Shown here: positions 19,108 through 29,052 of the stretch, one piece after another | Layout of the letters: every line of letters starts with the position of its first letter | Position numbering within the stretch: the first letter of the stretch is position 1 | Assembly (NCBI RefSeq): GCF_030160655.1 | Contig: NZ_BSOT01000007.1 | Span: forward strand, 186,001-250,000 | Reading direction: 5' to 3' | From: Agaribacter marinus | GTDB taxonomy: Bacteria > Pseudomonadota > Gammaproteobacteria > Enterobacterales > Alteromonadaceae | Length of the DNA stretch: 64,000 nucleotides | Made by a program: the position numbers and the translations under genes | The notes under the pieces: generated by a model | Told to the model about the DNA's origin: nothing | The model's database searches: none | Seen by the model: only the letters and a program-made list of their open reading frames with translations

Positions 19108-20229
19108 ATGAAACGTCGATTCAAGACATTAGTAGCATCAGTTATTTTGGCCTTATCTCTTTTTCAAATTCAATACTCACAAGCCTTAACTAATATTGAC
19201 TCGTCCAAATGGAAACTAAGCGATAAAGGCGTTCACATCGTGAAAAAAGACAATCAAGAAGTCTTCAAACTAACGTCTGGAAAATTGACTTTACTCGACC
19301 AGCAGCTAATGAATGGGACGATTGAATTCGAAATGATGAGTGAAGGGGACCGAGCGTTTGTGTATGCTTATTTCAGAGAGCAAGGTCGAGAATCTGAGCA
19401 TGTGTATTTAAGAACGCATAAATCAAATTCGCCAGATACGTTGCAATATTCACCTGTCTTTCAAGGCCGAAGTGCTTGGCAGATTTATCATGGTAGTAAA
19501 GGAACCGCTACAGCATCGTTGCCTGCAAATCAATGGATCAAAGTGAAAGTATCGTTCTATGATGACTATTTAAATATGTGGGTGGGAGACCATCAAACCC
19601 TAGTATTCAACGATTTATCCCTAACTGGCAAAAAACAAAAGGGCTCAGTATCATTGAGAGGCTTTATTCCAAATGGCAGTGAAGCTAAATATAGTGCCTA
19701 CATCAAAAACATTTCTATCGAGTCTAACGATACGCCGGCCACATCAAATACAAGTACCAAAAACTCAAATAGCCACTTTTTAACTACGCTTAACGTCTCT
19801 CCGGTATTTGAGGCGACCAAAGATCCGCTTGAAAGTATACCCGAGTCATTGAAAGAAAAAGATTGGTCTGTTGTGACTGCGCAAGAGGATGGGATATTCG
19901 AGTTTCTAAGATCTCGGCAAATACCCAGAGGAATGCGCTTGTATGCTGTAGTAGCAGAAACGATGTTAAGATCTAACAAAATTCAGCGATGCCAAATTAA
20001 CCTCGGCTTTAGCGATACTATAAGCGTGTTGTTAAATGGGAAAATTATTGGGCATGCGGATCATAGCTACCGTTATGCGCAAAATCGGCAGCAAGGTGTA
20101 TTACACGACAAACAGCTTACGCTATTTTTACCGCTTGAAGACGGTGAAAATCAGCTTCAAATGGTTGTAGCCGACAGTTTTGGCGGGTGGGGACTTCAAG
20201 TACATTTAGTTGACTGCGCTGTTGATTAA
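19108..20229 (+). CDS. Secreted protein with a LamG/DUF1080-like beta-sandwich domain
   Basis: A 373-residue protein with a cleavable signal peptide (ending SQA at residue 26). Residues about 30-205 look like a concanavalin-type beta-sandwich: MNGTIEFEMMSEGDRAFVYAYFRE, LPANQWIKVKVSFYDDYLNMWVG and a final KNISIE strand. After a Ser/Thr/Asn linker, residues 225-373 form a second beta-rich domain with two Cys (RCQINLGF and LVDCAVD). I do not recognise a precise family. Such modules bind or modify sugars; the AraC regulator next to it suggests substrate-induced expression. Role is unknown. Confidence 0.7.
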   Translation: MKRRFKTLVASVILALSLFQIQYSQALTNIDSSKWKLSDKGVHIVKKDNQEVFKLTSGKLTLLDQQLMNGTIEFEMMSEGDRAFVYAYFREQGRESEHVYLRTHKSNSPDTLQYSPVFQGRSAWQIYHGSKGTATASLPANQWIKVKVSFYDDYLNMWVGDHQTLVFNDLSLTGKKQKGSVSLRGFIPNGSEAKYSAYIKNISIESNDTPATSNTSTKNSNSHFLTTLNVSPVFEATKDPLESIPESLKEKDWSVVTAQEDGIFEFLRSRQIPRGMRLYAVVAETMLRSNKIQRCQINLGFSDTISVLLNGKIIGHADHSYRYAQNRQQGVLHDKQLTLFLPLEDGENQLQMVVADSFGGWGLQVHLVDCAVD

Positions 20230-20378
20230 GTTTGAGTATCAAACGCAGCAGTGCAGCAGTAAAGTCTTGATTAAGACCGATTAGTGACGCTAATCTATAT
20301 TCAATTTCGACACTTTATGTTAAAACTACTATTGTTACTATCTGTTTAAACAAGTGGTTTTTATTTAAAAGGAATTTT

Positions 20379-20819
20379 ATGCGGTTGTTGTTTGTTGTAT
20401 CGTCGTTGTTCTTACTTATATTATTCTCCGCGCCGTCATTTGCGCATAAATACGAAACATCTGTTGGCGTTGGCCACCAATATGGCGGTCTTTTAGGTGT
20501 GAAAGTCGCGTACAAATCGGCGCAAACAAAATATTATGGTGCGTTAGGACTTGTTGGTGTTTCGGTAGGAATGCAAACAACCTTTAGCAAAGGGTCTAAG
20601 CACACTTATGGTTTTACACTTGGTCGAGAAGAACTTCAAAGTGAAGATGGCTTTTTATTTGTCACTTACGATTATCACTTTAACGGCTTTCAACAAGAAG
20701 GTTTTGTTATTGGTACTGGTTTGGGTATTACCAGAGAAGATGACGGCGGCTTTTTGGCAGACAAGGGCGATATTGAAACTTCCACGAGCGCCACATTGAC
20801 CCTCGCTTACAAGTTTTGA
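20379..20819 (+). CDS. Small outer membrane beta-barrel-like protein
   Basis: A 146-residue protein with a signal peptide (LFLLILFSAPSFA) and alternating strands rich in Gly and aromatics (YETSVGVGHQYGGLLGVKV, GFTLGREEL). It ends in LTLAYKF, a C-terminal Phe typical of outer membrane barrels. Length fits an 8-strand barrel. It may stand alone; AAAAGGAATTTT just upstream of the ATG supplies the ribosome site. Function is unknown. Confidence 0.65.
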   Translation: MRLLFVVSSLFLLILFSAPSFAHKYETSVGVGHQYGGLLGVKVAYKSAQTKYYGALGLVGVSVGMQTTFSKGSKHTYGFTLGREELQSEDGFLFVTYDYHFNGFQQEGFVIGTGLGITREDDGGFLADKGDIETSTSATLTLAYKF

Positions 20820-20951
20820 TGGTGATACTAGCATCATAAAAATCCTGCTAGCTGTCGGTAAATGTGAAATATAATTGACAAAGTGCTCACACTTTCTACA
20901 CGACCCCTTACTTAGAATATTTACTCCACCTATTTAAATACGAGTAAATAT

Positions 20952-22550
20952 ATGAAAAAGTCATTATTAGCGGTAGCAATAACATCAGCGTTTATCATGG
21001 TTGGATGTGGTTCGAGTTCTGATAAAAACACCATACTACCTAACGAATCTGATACGCCTGAACTTAATTTAGCGCTAGAACAAATAGACAAGTCTATGGT
21101 TGAAGACTTCCCATTAGCTAAGTTTGTAAAATACGATTTTGAATTTCAACGCCTCGACAATATTGATGCAATTCAGTTTTCCCCGCCGTTTTTAAACGTT
21201 CTACAACATAAACAAACCTTTGGTGCGATTGACGCTGGTGAAAGCGAGTTACCCTATTTACTGATTGAAGATACGCCTTCCAATCATTTAGATGCACTAG
21301 ACTTTGTCGCTTTTGATGACAGTTATTGGTCAGTTAAAGGTGATGAAGGTGTTTTTTCTTTTGCATTGGATGGGTCAAGTATTCGCGAGTTTAGCAATGC
21401 GAATGCCGAATTCACGGAAATTACTAAAGAAGATGCCACTGACACTGCATGGTTATATGACAAAAATAATACCATGTTAGTTGCCTTAAATACTTCAACA
21501 GGTGAGTTTAGTAAAACAAAGTTAAAAGGGCTTGATAGCGTTACTGGCTTGCACGTTAACAACAAAGTGTTAACCATGCTTGTGAATAAAGACAATGAGA
21601 GTGCAATTGTTCAAATAGACACGTCAGATTCTCAATTTTCTCTTATTGATGGTTGGCATATTGAGGGCTTCGATACAGATGGTATATTCAATGACATTAC
21701 GATTTTTGGTGATGGAAGGTTAATCGTCAGTATCGATTCAATGAGTGAGAATTTGTATGTCTTGGCCGACAAGGAAGAACTGCTCGGTGTTGGCCCCATT
21801 GAAGATTCTGTGAGCTTGGAGGTCAGTGATACTATTGCGTTGCCTGAGGTTATATTGCAGCCCTCGGGGATTCATGCAGCCGATGATGGTAAATGGCTAG
21901 TGATTACAGATCAAGCTGAGGCATATGTATTGGGTGAAGACTTTTCCTTAGAGAATTCAACTAAGTTGTCATTTGATAGTATAAATTGTAATCAAGGGTG
22001 CACCGAAGCGATTATCGGAGACAGTACTCAGTATTATGCAATTACTGACGCAGGTTTAGTTGGGCGCTTTGAGCTTGCTAATGGCGAATATAATTTGGCG
22101 CAAGAATATGAATTAGACATTACCAGTAGCGAAGGTGATACATATATTTATGCGGGTTTAACGCAAAATAAAATGACCGGCGAGTACTATTTGATACCCG
22201 ATGACAATAGCCCTGATACCGAAGATGAGTTGTTAGTATTAGATAACGAATTTTCCTTGCTCAGTCGTCATGACATAACATTTGCAAGTGAAGTCGATGG
22301 CAGCATTCATCAATATGATGCGCAAGGGGTCGAATATTATGATGGCGCGATTTATGTGTTATCTCAACAATTTACAAAGGTACTAAAGCTTAATTTGAAT
22401 GGCGAGATTCTGTCGGTTTTTGACATCGATCCTGAAGATGTGTCTGAACCGAGTGATTTTACAATCATCAATGATTTGATATACGTCGTGGGCGATCATG
22501 AGGATGATCAACCGGCGCCGCCGATTACTGTGTATGGTTTGCCTGAGTAG
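20952..22550 (+). CDS. Lipoprotein, SdiA-regulated-like beta-propeller
   Basis: A 532-residue lipoprotein with lipobox VGCG (Cys19). The mature part is acidic, predicted to be all beta, with repeated motifs of the form LLVLDNEFSLLSRHDI and YDGAIYVLSQQFTKVLKLNLNGEIL, which resemble SdiA-regulated or esterase-like phytase propellers. The final segment (YVVGDHEDDQPAPP) closes the propeller. It converges on the TonB-dependent receptor and shares a strong hairpin with it. A role at the cell surface is inferred only from the lipid anchor. Confidence 0.6.
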   Translation: MKKSLLAVAITSAFIMVGCGSSSDKNTILPNESDTPELNLALEQIDKSMVEDFPLAKFVKYDFEFQRLDNIDAIQFSPPFLNVLQHKQTFGAIDAGESELPYLLIEDTPSNHLDALDFVAFDDSYWSVKGDEGVFSFALDGSSIREFSNANAEFTEITKEDATDTAWLYDKNNTMLVALNTSTGEFSKTKLKGLDSVTGLHVNNKVLTMLVNKDNESAIVQIDTSDSQFSLIDGWHIEGFDTDGIFNDITIFGDGRLIVSIDSMSENLYVLADKEELLGVGPIEDSVSLEVSDTIALPEVILQPSGIHAADDGKWLVITDQAEAYVLGEDFSLENSTKLSFDSINCNQGCTEAIIGDSTQYYAITDAGLVGRFELANGEYNLAQEYELDITSSEGDTYIYAGLTQNKMTGEYYLIPDDNSPDTEDELLVLDNEFSLLSRHDITFASEVDGSIHQYDAQGVEYYDGAIYVLSQQFTKVLKLNLNGEILSVFDIDPEDVSEPSDFTIINDLIYVVGDHEDDQPAPPITVYGLPE

Positions 22551-22575
22551 TATAAGTAGCGATACACGGTAAAAA

Positions 22576-22621
22576 GCCCGTAATATGCAGTTAAGCATGT
22601 TAGCTGCATATTACTGCGGGC
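22576..22621. terminator. Bidirectional terminator
   Basis: GTAATATGCAG (22580-22590) pairs perfectly with CTGCATATTAC (22604-22614), extended by GCCC/GGGC at 22576-22579 and 22618-22621. An A5 run precedes and CTATTTTTA follows, so it can stop transcription of both converging genes. Confidence 0.85.
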
Positions 22622-22645
22622 CTATTTTTACTTATTCAGCGTTTG

Positions 22646-25600
22646 TTAGAAGCGCCAGTTAACACCCAAACGATAAAATGATGCAGCTAGGTTATAGTTT
22701 CTAGTCGCTTCTGGAATCGCGGTGAACGCTCGATTAGCTTCTTCTGTTATATTGGTAGCTTTAAAAATAACGCCTAAGTTATCCGTAAAGTTATACCCAA
22801 CAGAAAAGTCCAGCTGTCCAAAATCTTCGTTCCAATTTCTTGGGTTTACGTTAATTCTATTTCGGTAAACATTTTGACCTGCGACACTTGAGTTATCGGG
22901 ATCTATCGCAGCCAACGTGAAATCTACATAATCTTGTTCCTGATCGCCACGTAGGTTTGAGTCACGCCAGTTATAGGCCAAACGAACACTCCAGCCGTAG
23001 TTTTCATAAAATAGTTGCAAGTTGTACGTGGATTCAGAGCGACCAGGGACTGGCAGGTTTAATCCCGTGTATTCGTCATACCCGGCAGTTTGCTCGCTAT
23101 CTACTAAGCTGAGGTTTGCCGCGACACCAAATCCTTGTAAATTATTGGGTAAATAGGTGAGCGTATGGACAATGCCCAATTCTAAACCTTCTACTTTTCC
23201 GTCGCCGCCATTAATTGGTTGCCTGACTAGTCGATTGAGAGCAACGTTAAAGTCTGTTGAATCGATTTTTTGATTCAGCAACGATTTATAAAAATAAGTG
23301 ATTGAAACACTGTCTGTTTCTGACATGTACCACTCCCAACTGAGATCCATTGACTCCGTTTCAAATGGCTTCAGGTTAGGGTTACCTTGTGTAAATACGC
23401 CACCTCTATTGGCTGGGTCAAGGCTTAAATCATTTGCGCCTGGTCGAGCCATCGTTTTATATAAAGCGAAGCGCACAAACATATCCTCAGTAAGGCCTAA
23501 AGATAAATTTAGACTGGGTAAGGTAAAACTATATTCATAACCAGAGGCCAGATAGTCTTTCCAAAGAGAGCCGCCATCAGTGCCCGGTGTACCTGTTCTA
23601 ATTTCACCGCTAGCCGGAACGGACTCTGATATTTGCCATGGATCATCTTTAAAAATTAAGGCTAACTGTTCTCCGCCCGGTTCATCTCTTGTTGTACAAA
23701 AGTTTTTAAGCTGCGGAAGATCTGCTGCCCGATTTCTTGCTCTGTGTGTCGATAGCGGTTGATCCCAAAAAGACGGCTCAAATAATGGCCTTGTATCAGG
23801 ATCTGAGCCTGCCGCCTCCCATTCTGCAAGTGGACCATTTTGAAACGCTTCATTTTCGGTTCTGACAATATTGGTTTTTTCGATATCTACGTCCCACGGC
23901 ATATTACAATGTGCGATGAAGGCTTCAGAACGACCATCTGTGTTACCGTGACGAATGCCAAAGTTGCCGGTTAAAGGCATGCCCGCTACTTCGTATTCAA
24001 AGTTAAATTTGATGTAAAAAGCGGTAGTATCTTCAAATACCTTTTCTGTCTGCAAGTCGTTCAGTACAACACTGTGGCCACCATAGACAGAATTAATAAA
24101 ATTATCCCAGGTGCCTTCGTTATTTGTTGTCCCCCAAAATTGACGTGGAAAGGTCCCTGGTACATTAGACATCCCTTCTCTAAGCACCAAAAAGTCATTA
24201 ATTTTTGCTTCAGTGACATCAGAAAAAGCGCCCTCTGAATCTACAAGGGGGTCGTTGATCAATGACGTTAGAGTCCGATTGGGTTGGTTGCTTCGCCTAT
24301 CTAGGCCATCAGGTAATCCATCACCGTCTACATCATCCGGAAACCCATCTGCATCATTGTCCTCAAAGCCTGGCACAAATGGTGTTCTAAAGTCAGAGCG
24401 GTCTTTAAAGTTTTCTAATTTATCGTAACGTGTTCCAAACTCAATATTATAGATACCCGCAAACTCGACGTTCCAGCTGAAATCTAGACGAAACTCATCT
24501 ATGTAGCCTCTGGTTCGATTCAGGTTCTTGTTCAAGCGATTTAAACGATGCAAATCATTGCGTAGATTTGGGTCTAAGTAGTTTGGTGAGAAGCCATCAA
24601 TGGTTGCGCCCCCTAGTCGACTTCCTTCGTCGTCAAGTAAAGGTTCTCGCCATAAAATCTCATACTCAGGTAAATCTCCTCCATTTCGAATGTCAAAACC
24701 GATACTCGGGTACAGTCTGTTACCTGTTTCTGGGTGAGTTGTTTCAAGGTGTAACTGCATTTCGCGATTTGTATTGTCGGTTTCCGATTTTGATGTCCCG
24801 AACTTAGCGGCAACAAAAAGCTCATCGGTAATATGCCAATTGAGGTCTACGCCGACGTTGATTAAGCTTTTATCTTGTATAAATAGTTGACCGGTAGAGC
24901 TTACGGGAGATTGTTGATTGTTGTTTTGCGAATCAGCTAGAAAAATACCTGAGGTAAGGAAGGAGCGATTGACATTGCCAGTCGCTAGTTGACCAGTTGT
25001 AAATAACGAACTGGATGCTCGACCATCCGATTGTATGTAATTATCCATGAGTGTCGCGGCACTATACTCTTCAGGTGCCGTCGGACGCGTGAGTGTATTC
25101 CAGGTAGCGCCGGGTTCTAAAGTGACACCAAACTCGCCTCTGCCTGTCCTATTACCACCAAGGTTTTGCGTGTTTATTCTGAGTCTGGATGCCGCATTAT
25201 TTTTTTGATAGTCACTGACGGACGCTTTTAGTTCCATATTTAGGTCGTCATTTAATTCCCATTGAATCGAGCCACTAATGGTGCCGTTAGTCAGTGCTTG
25301 TTCTCTTTGTTGAATATCTGCAAAGCGATGGTAAAACGCGGGATGATCAGGTATTGAGCCTGTTGCGTTTAAAAGTGCAATTGAGCGGCCAACACCTGGT
25401 GGATCGGATATGCCGCCGCCATTTTGCCTATTTTTGTCGACTCCACCATATCGTGCATTAAAGCCCTCAGAATATGTGTGTCTATCTTCATAATCCGCGG
25501 ATAAAAGAACCCCCAATCTACCTGCGTTTTCAAATTTCCATTGGTTAGAGAATAAGCCGCCAACTTTTGCGCTGGGGCTACTTTGGAGTGAGTTGTCATT

Positions 25601-26170
25601 AGCCTCTACAACCGCACGAATCTCAAGTTCATCGAAATCGAATGGGGAAAACGTCGTTAGTTCAACTGACCCACCACTTCCACCTTCAATTTGATCAGCG
25701 GTTGGTGTTTTGCGAACAACAATGGATTTAACTAATGAAGACGACAAGGCGTTTAAATTGTTTTCACGATTGTCGAATCCGTCGGAGACGACGCCTTTAC
25801 CGTTTATGGTGAGTGAGTTAGCACTAAACCCTCGGATCTGAAATGATGTACCGTCACCGGCGTCATCACGGCCAATGGTCACACCGGTGACACGCTGTAA
25901 CGCTTCAGCAATATTTGTATCGGGTAATTTACCAATATCCGCTGCGGATATTGCATCCACTATTTGCGTGGCGTTTCGCTTAATTTCAGCCGCGTCAGAA
26001 AGTGCTTTATAAGTGCCTTTCACCTCAATATGTTCTAGGGTCTCGTCTTCAACATTTGTTTTTTCTTGTGCAAAAACATGGTGGCTGGCCAAAATAGACG
26101 TCGGAAAAAGTGTGGCATAAATTAGCAGCGTACTTGTTTTGAGTAAGGGTGTACGTTTTTTACTTTTCAC
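22646..26170 (-). CDS. TonB-dependent outer membrane receptor
   Basis: A 1174-residue receptor of the large Alteromonadales/Caulobacter type. Signal peptide ends HHVFAQ; there is a plug domain (DISAADIGKLPDTNIAEALQRVTGV pattern, QIRGFSANSLTINGKGV, GGSGGSVELTT) and a long beta-barrel ending in the C-terminal Phe (RLGVNWRF). GTG at 26170 is the start: GGAG at 26177-26180 is 6 bases upstream, whereas TTG at 26176 touches it. Residues about 599-624 carry a Ca-binding thrombospondin-3-like insertion (DNDADGFPDDVDGDGLPDG). Position beside uxaC and uxuA suggests import of a uronate-containing oligosaccharide. Confidence 0.93.
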   Translation of the reverse strand: MKSKKRTPLLKTSTLLIYATLFPTSILASHHVFAQEKTNVEDETLEHIEVKGTYKALSDAAEIKRNATQIVDAISAADIGKLPDTNIAEALQRVTGVTIGRDDAGDGTSFQIRGFSANSLTINGKGVVSDGFDNRENNLNALSSSLVKSIVVRKTPTADQIEGGSGGSVELTTFSPFDFDELEIRAVVEANDNSLQSSPSAKVGGLFSNQWKFENAGRLGVLLSADYEDRHTYSEGFNARYGGVDKNRQNGGGISDPPGVGRSIALLNATGSIPDHPAFYHRFADIQQREQALTNGTISGSIQWELNDDLNMELKASVSDYQKNNAASRLRINTQNLGGNRTGRGEFGVTLEPGATWNTLTRPTAPEEYSAATLMDNYIQSDGRASSSLFTTGQLATGNVNRSFLTSGIFLADSQNNNQQSPVSSTGQLFIQDKSLINVGVDLNWHITDELFVAAKFGTSKSETDNTNREMQLHLETTHPETGNRLYPSIGFDIRNGGDLPEYEILWREPLLDDEGSRLGGATIDGFSPNYLDPNLRNDLHRLNRLNKNLNRTRGYIDEFRLDFSWNVEFAGIYNIEFGTRYDKLENFKDRSDFRTPFVPGFEDNDADGFPDDVDGDGLPDGLDRRSNQPNRTLTSLINDPLVDSEGAFSDVTEAKINDFLVLREGMSNVPGTFPRQFWGTTNNEGTWDNFINSVYGGHSVVLNDLQTEKVFEDTTAFYIKFNFEYEVAGMPLTGNFGIRHGNTDGRSEAFIAHCNMPWDVDIEKTNIVRTENEAFQNGPLAEWEAAGSDPDTRPLFEPSFWDQPLSTHRARNRAADLPQLKNFCTTRDEPGGEQLALIFKDDPWQISESVPASGEIRTGTPGTDGGSLWKDYLASGYEYSFTLPSLNLSLGLTEDMFVRFALYKTMARPGANDLSLDPANRGGVFTQGNPNLKPFETESMDLSWEWYMSETDSVSITYFYKSLLNQKIDSTDFNVALNRLVRQPINGGDGKVEGLELGIVHTLTYLPNNLQGFGVAANLSLVDSEQTAGYDEYTGLNLPVPGRSESTYNLQLFYENYGWSVRLAYNWRDSNLRGDQEQDYVDFTLAAIDPDNSSVAGQNVYRNRINVNPRNWNEDFGQLDFSVGYNFTDNLGVIFKATNITEEANRAFTAIPEATRNYNLAASFYRLGVNWRF

Positions 26171-26176
26171 AAACAA

Positions 26177-26711
26177 CTCCTCGTTATAATTAAAAAGTGG
26201 TATAGCGCCTTAAAAGCAAAGGCGGACGCCAATGAGCTTACCCCCACCTTGAGGGGCTTTTTCACTGAATGATTACCATCAACTCAACAACAAAAGGGAA
26301 TTTGCTTTGTGCTATTTGCCAACACCACCAATAAGTATTATGTGTAAAGAGTCAGTACATATATTTAATGTCAGATATAGGATGTATTATGTATGCTTAA
26401 CATATGTATAACATAAATATAACTTGCGTGTAAAATAGTATTGTAAGTAAAAGTCTAATTTTAAATATGCAGTTTATTGGTGGGGAGTAAAATCAACAAA
26501 TTGATATTTACAGTCGTAATATCAAATGTTTTCTATATGTCTTTTGGCTAAACTCATTAGCCTTAGGTCTTTCGTTTTATTTTAGTGTGGAGTCACATGC
26601 GAATTAAAAGATTTACTAATAACACTTTAGTGTTACTTAATATTAAATAGGTCTAATAGACGGTGGGTCTGAATTGAAACGAATTCGGTTAACTTACCTG
26701 AGTGATAGTAT
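26177..26711. other. Intergenic region upstream of the TonB-dependent receptor
   Basis: 535 bases without a gene. It must hold the receptor promoter. Visible structure: an inverted repeat TTGATATT/AATATCAA at 26501-26525, and two half-site-like ATTGGTGG elements in opposite orientation (CCACCAAT near 26325 and ATTGGTGG near 26476). The second type matches one arm of the UxuR-like operator at 32690, but neither is a full palindrome. No convincing -35/-10 pair was found. Confidence 0.4.
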
Positions 26712-26721
26712 TCACTCAGGT
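26696..26721. terminator. Hairpin at the end of uxaC
   Basis: ACCTGAGTGA at 26696-26705 pairs perfectly with TCACTCAGGT at 26712-26721 over a 6-base loop. It overlaps the uxaC stop codon. No U-tract follows on the minus strand, so termination may be partial, allowing some readthrough towards the receptor gene. Confidence 0.5.
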
Positions 26722-28124
26722 TTTGCGAAAAATGTTTTTGCGTTTTGGTAGCAAATATCATTTACTATACCGCCTAGCATGTTAATGTCGTGAGGCGCTT
26801 CACCATTCACAACCCAATCGCCAATTTTATTACATAAAATTCGTCTAAAATACTCGTGCCGCGTAAACGACAATAAACTGCGGGAATCCGTGAGCATGCC
26901 GACAAATTGGCTTAATATGCCTAACTGCGCAACTTGTTCTAACTGTCTTTCCATTCCGTCTTTTTGATCATTAAACCACCAAGCTGAGCCAAATTGTACC
27001 TTCCCAGCAATACTGCCGTCGTTAAAGTTACCCACCATTGTTGCTAACATTTCGTTGGCGGCAGGATTTATCGTATATAAGATAGTTTTTGGCAGTTTTC
27101 CTGCGACATCCATAGCATCAAGTAGGCGCGCTAGCGGTTGAGAAAATGGCTTATCACTCATTGAGTCGCATCCAGCATCAGGACCAAATTTTCTAAATAT
27201 GCGTGAGTTATTGTTGCGTTGTGGACCAATGTGCATTTGCATCACCCAACCCAATTGACAGTATTTTTCAGCGAGCCAAACATGCACACCAGTAAAAAAC
27301 TGATTTATCTCAATGTCATTTAAGGTATTGCCAGCTAAGCGTTTTTTCAAAATTTGGTTCAAGGTATATTCGTCTGGTACCGGTGCAAAGCGCATGTTTT
27401 CAATACCATGATCGGCTGTTCTGCAACCATGTATTTCAAAATGTTGAATGCGTCTATCTAATGCAGTGAGTAGGTTGTCAAAACTAATGATATCTATGTT
27501 GGCCAATTTACCTAGCGTTTGCATGTATTCACAAAAGCCATCTAGCTCAATCTTAAAGACTTTATCAGGTCGCCAACTTGGCGTAACCGACACATTAAAA
27601 CTTGCATCATCTTGCATTTGTTTATGATATTCCAAAGACGAGAGTGGGTCGTCGGTGGTGCCGATGTATTTAACATTCATTTGTTTTAAAATACCGCGTG
27701 CTGAAAACTCACGTTGAGCTAGCATCGATTCGGTTTGCGCCCAGATGTCCTCGGCAGTATCCGCCGATAACAACTTGCCACTAATACCGAATGGGCGTTT
27801 TAACTCCATATGCGTCCAGTGATAAATTGGATTGCCTATGCATTTAGGAACCGTCTTTGTCCATGCTAAATACTTTTCTTTATCACTTGCATTGCCTGTT
27901 ATAGATTCTTCATTCATGCCAGCTGTGCGCATGGCTCGCCATTTATAATGATCACCTTGCAGCCATATTTGGCTAATATTCTTGAACCTGAAATCGAGCG
28001 CAATTTCTGCTGGACTCAAATGGCTGTGATAGTCGTAAATTGGTTGTTTTGCAGCAAAGTCAAAATATAAGGTTTCAGCAACGCTTGAGTTCAGCAAAAA
28101 ATTGTCTGCTAAAAATGGTTTCAT
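26712..28124 (-). CDS. uxaC: Glucuronate isomerase
   Basis: Cytoplasmic enzyme of 470 residues that converts D-glucuronate to D-fructuronate (and galacturonate to tagaturonate). Family marks: [13 protein letters not shown] near the N-terminus, WRAMRTAG, the [14 protein letters not shown] segment, the metal-site region [14 protein letters not shown] and [22 protein letters not shown]. Length equals the enterobacterial protein. Its ATG overlaps the stop of the upstream isomerase gene by four bases (ATGA), so it is the last gene of a coupled five-gene operon. Its product feeds the mannonate branch with uxuA, encoded on the other side of the regulator. Confidence 0.96.
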   Translation of the reverse strand: MKPFLADNFLLNSSVAETLYFDFAAKQPIYDYHSHLSPAEIALDFRFKNISQIWLQGDHYKWRAMRTAGMNEESITGNASDKEKYLAWTKTVPKCIGNPIYHWTHMELKRPFGISGKLLSADTAEDIWAQTESMLAQREFSARGILKQMNVKYIGTTDDPLSSLEYHKQMQDDASFNVSVTPSWRPDKVFKIELDGFCEYMQTLGKLANIDIISFDNLLTALDRRIQHFEIHGCRTADHGIENMRFAPVPDEYTLNQILKKRLAGNTLNDIEINQFFTGVHVWLAEKYCQLGWVMQMHIGPQRNNNSRIFRKFGPDAGCDSMSDKPFSQPLARLLDAMDVAGKLPKTILYTINPAANEMLATMVGNFNDGSIAGKVQFGSAWWFNDQKDGMERQLEQVAQLGILSQFVGMLTDSRSLLSFTRHEYFRRILCNKIGDWVVNGEAPHDINMLGGIVNDICYQNAKTFFAKPE

Positions 28125-29044
28125 TTGCTTGATTGTGCTCCTAAGGTATTTACCTCTAATGACGGGGAGTAGGGGCTATGTATAAACGCCATGTCCTGCA
28201 ATATTGTCATTAATTTTTGCCCATACTCAAGGTATAAGTCGTAACTTTTGTCATTCGGTGTATTTAGCGCACTTGGGTCGTGAAATATAGCTGCAAGGTG
28301 CGGCTCTATCGAAATACCACCTGAATAGTTTGAGGCTTGTAAATCACGTAATATTTCTTTTACATAGCCCTGTCCTTCACCTGGCATTGTGTACACTTCT
28401 TTTTCACCGGGTTTGGGATTTAAGGTGTCTTTGATGTGAATGTAAGCAACATGTGATTTAATTTCATTGTAAAAATCCCAACCGTTTTGCCAGACATCCG
28501 CGCCATTGGCGTAATCTTTCATAAATGGGCTGTTACCGGTGTCATAAATGAGTTTTAGGTCAGGCACATTGTTAATTAATTCCAGACTGTGTCTCCAGCT
28601 CATACCGCCATAGTTCATGCAGTTTTCGTGCACCGGTACTAAGTCATGTTCTACAAACATATTCACGATATCACGCAAGCGAGCAAATCGCTCTTCTGCG
28701 TGTTGTTCAGTCCCTTCTTCCCGTTTATAGCTCATGATTCTGACGAGCTTGGTGCCAAGGCGTTTCATGCGTGGGATTGCGCGTTCGACCTCAGCCAGTG
28801 TAATGTCAAAAGGGTCATGTACGCTTTTTGCCCAATTGGCAATAGCAGATCCAAAGCAACTCACATACACATTGGCGTCTTCTAATTTTTTACACGCAAT
28901 GTCAAACGCATCTTCGCTGATATCGTGGATATTTTTGCCATCAATGTTTCGACTTTCAATGGCGTTCCAACCAAGCGCCTTGGTGGCTTGGATTTGTAGA
29001 TCTAAATCTTGTGAGGCCTCATCGGCAAATCCAGTTAAGTACAT
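28121..29044 (-). CDS. Sugar phosphate isomerase/epimerase-like TIM-barrel protein
   Basis: A 307-residue AP-endonuclease-2-type TIM barrel. The pattern [32 protein letters not shown] opens the barrel; later come [11 protein letters not shown] (metal-ligand Glu), [10 protein letters not shown] (Asp), VAYIHIKD (His-Asp) and GISIEPHL (Glu), the usual metal site of xylose isomerase-like enzymes. No signal peptide, so it acts in the cytoplasm. It lies 8 bases after the oxidoreductase gene. Members next to Gfo/Idh/MocA oxidoreductases often act on keto-sugars; here the substrate may be a keto-uronide, which is inference. Confidence 0.85.
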   Translation of the reverse strand: MYLTGFADEASQDLDLQIQATKALGWNAIESRNIDGKNIHDISEDAFDIACKKLEDANVYVSCFGSAIANWAKSVHDPFDITLAEVERAIPRMKRLGTKLVRIMSYKREEGTEQHAEERFARLRDIVNMFVEHDLVPVHENCMNYGGMSWRHSLELINNVPDLKLIYDTGNSPFMKDYANGADVWQNGWDFYNEIKSHVAYIHIKDTLNPKPGEKEVYTMPGEGQGYVKEILRDLQASNYSGGISIEPHLAAIFHDPSALNTPNDKSYDLYLEYGQKLMTILQDMAFIHSPYSPSLEVNTLGAQSSK

Positions 29045-29052
29045 GTTGTTTC

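Noticed and set aside
20861-20896. TGTGA...TCACA pair as a CRP site upstream of the lipoprotein gene at 20952
   Set aside because: The spacing between the arms is far longer than the 6 bases needed for CRP.
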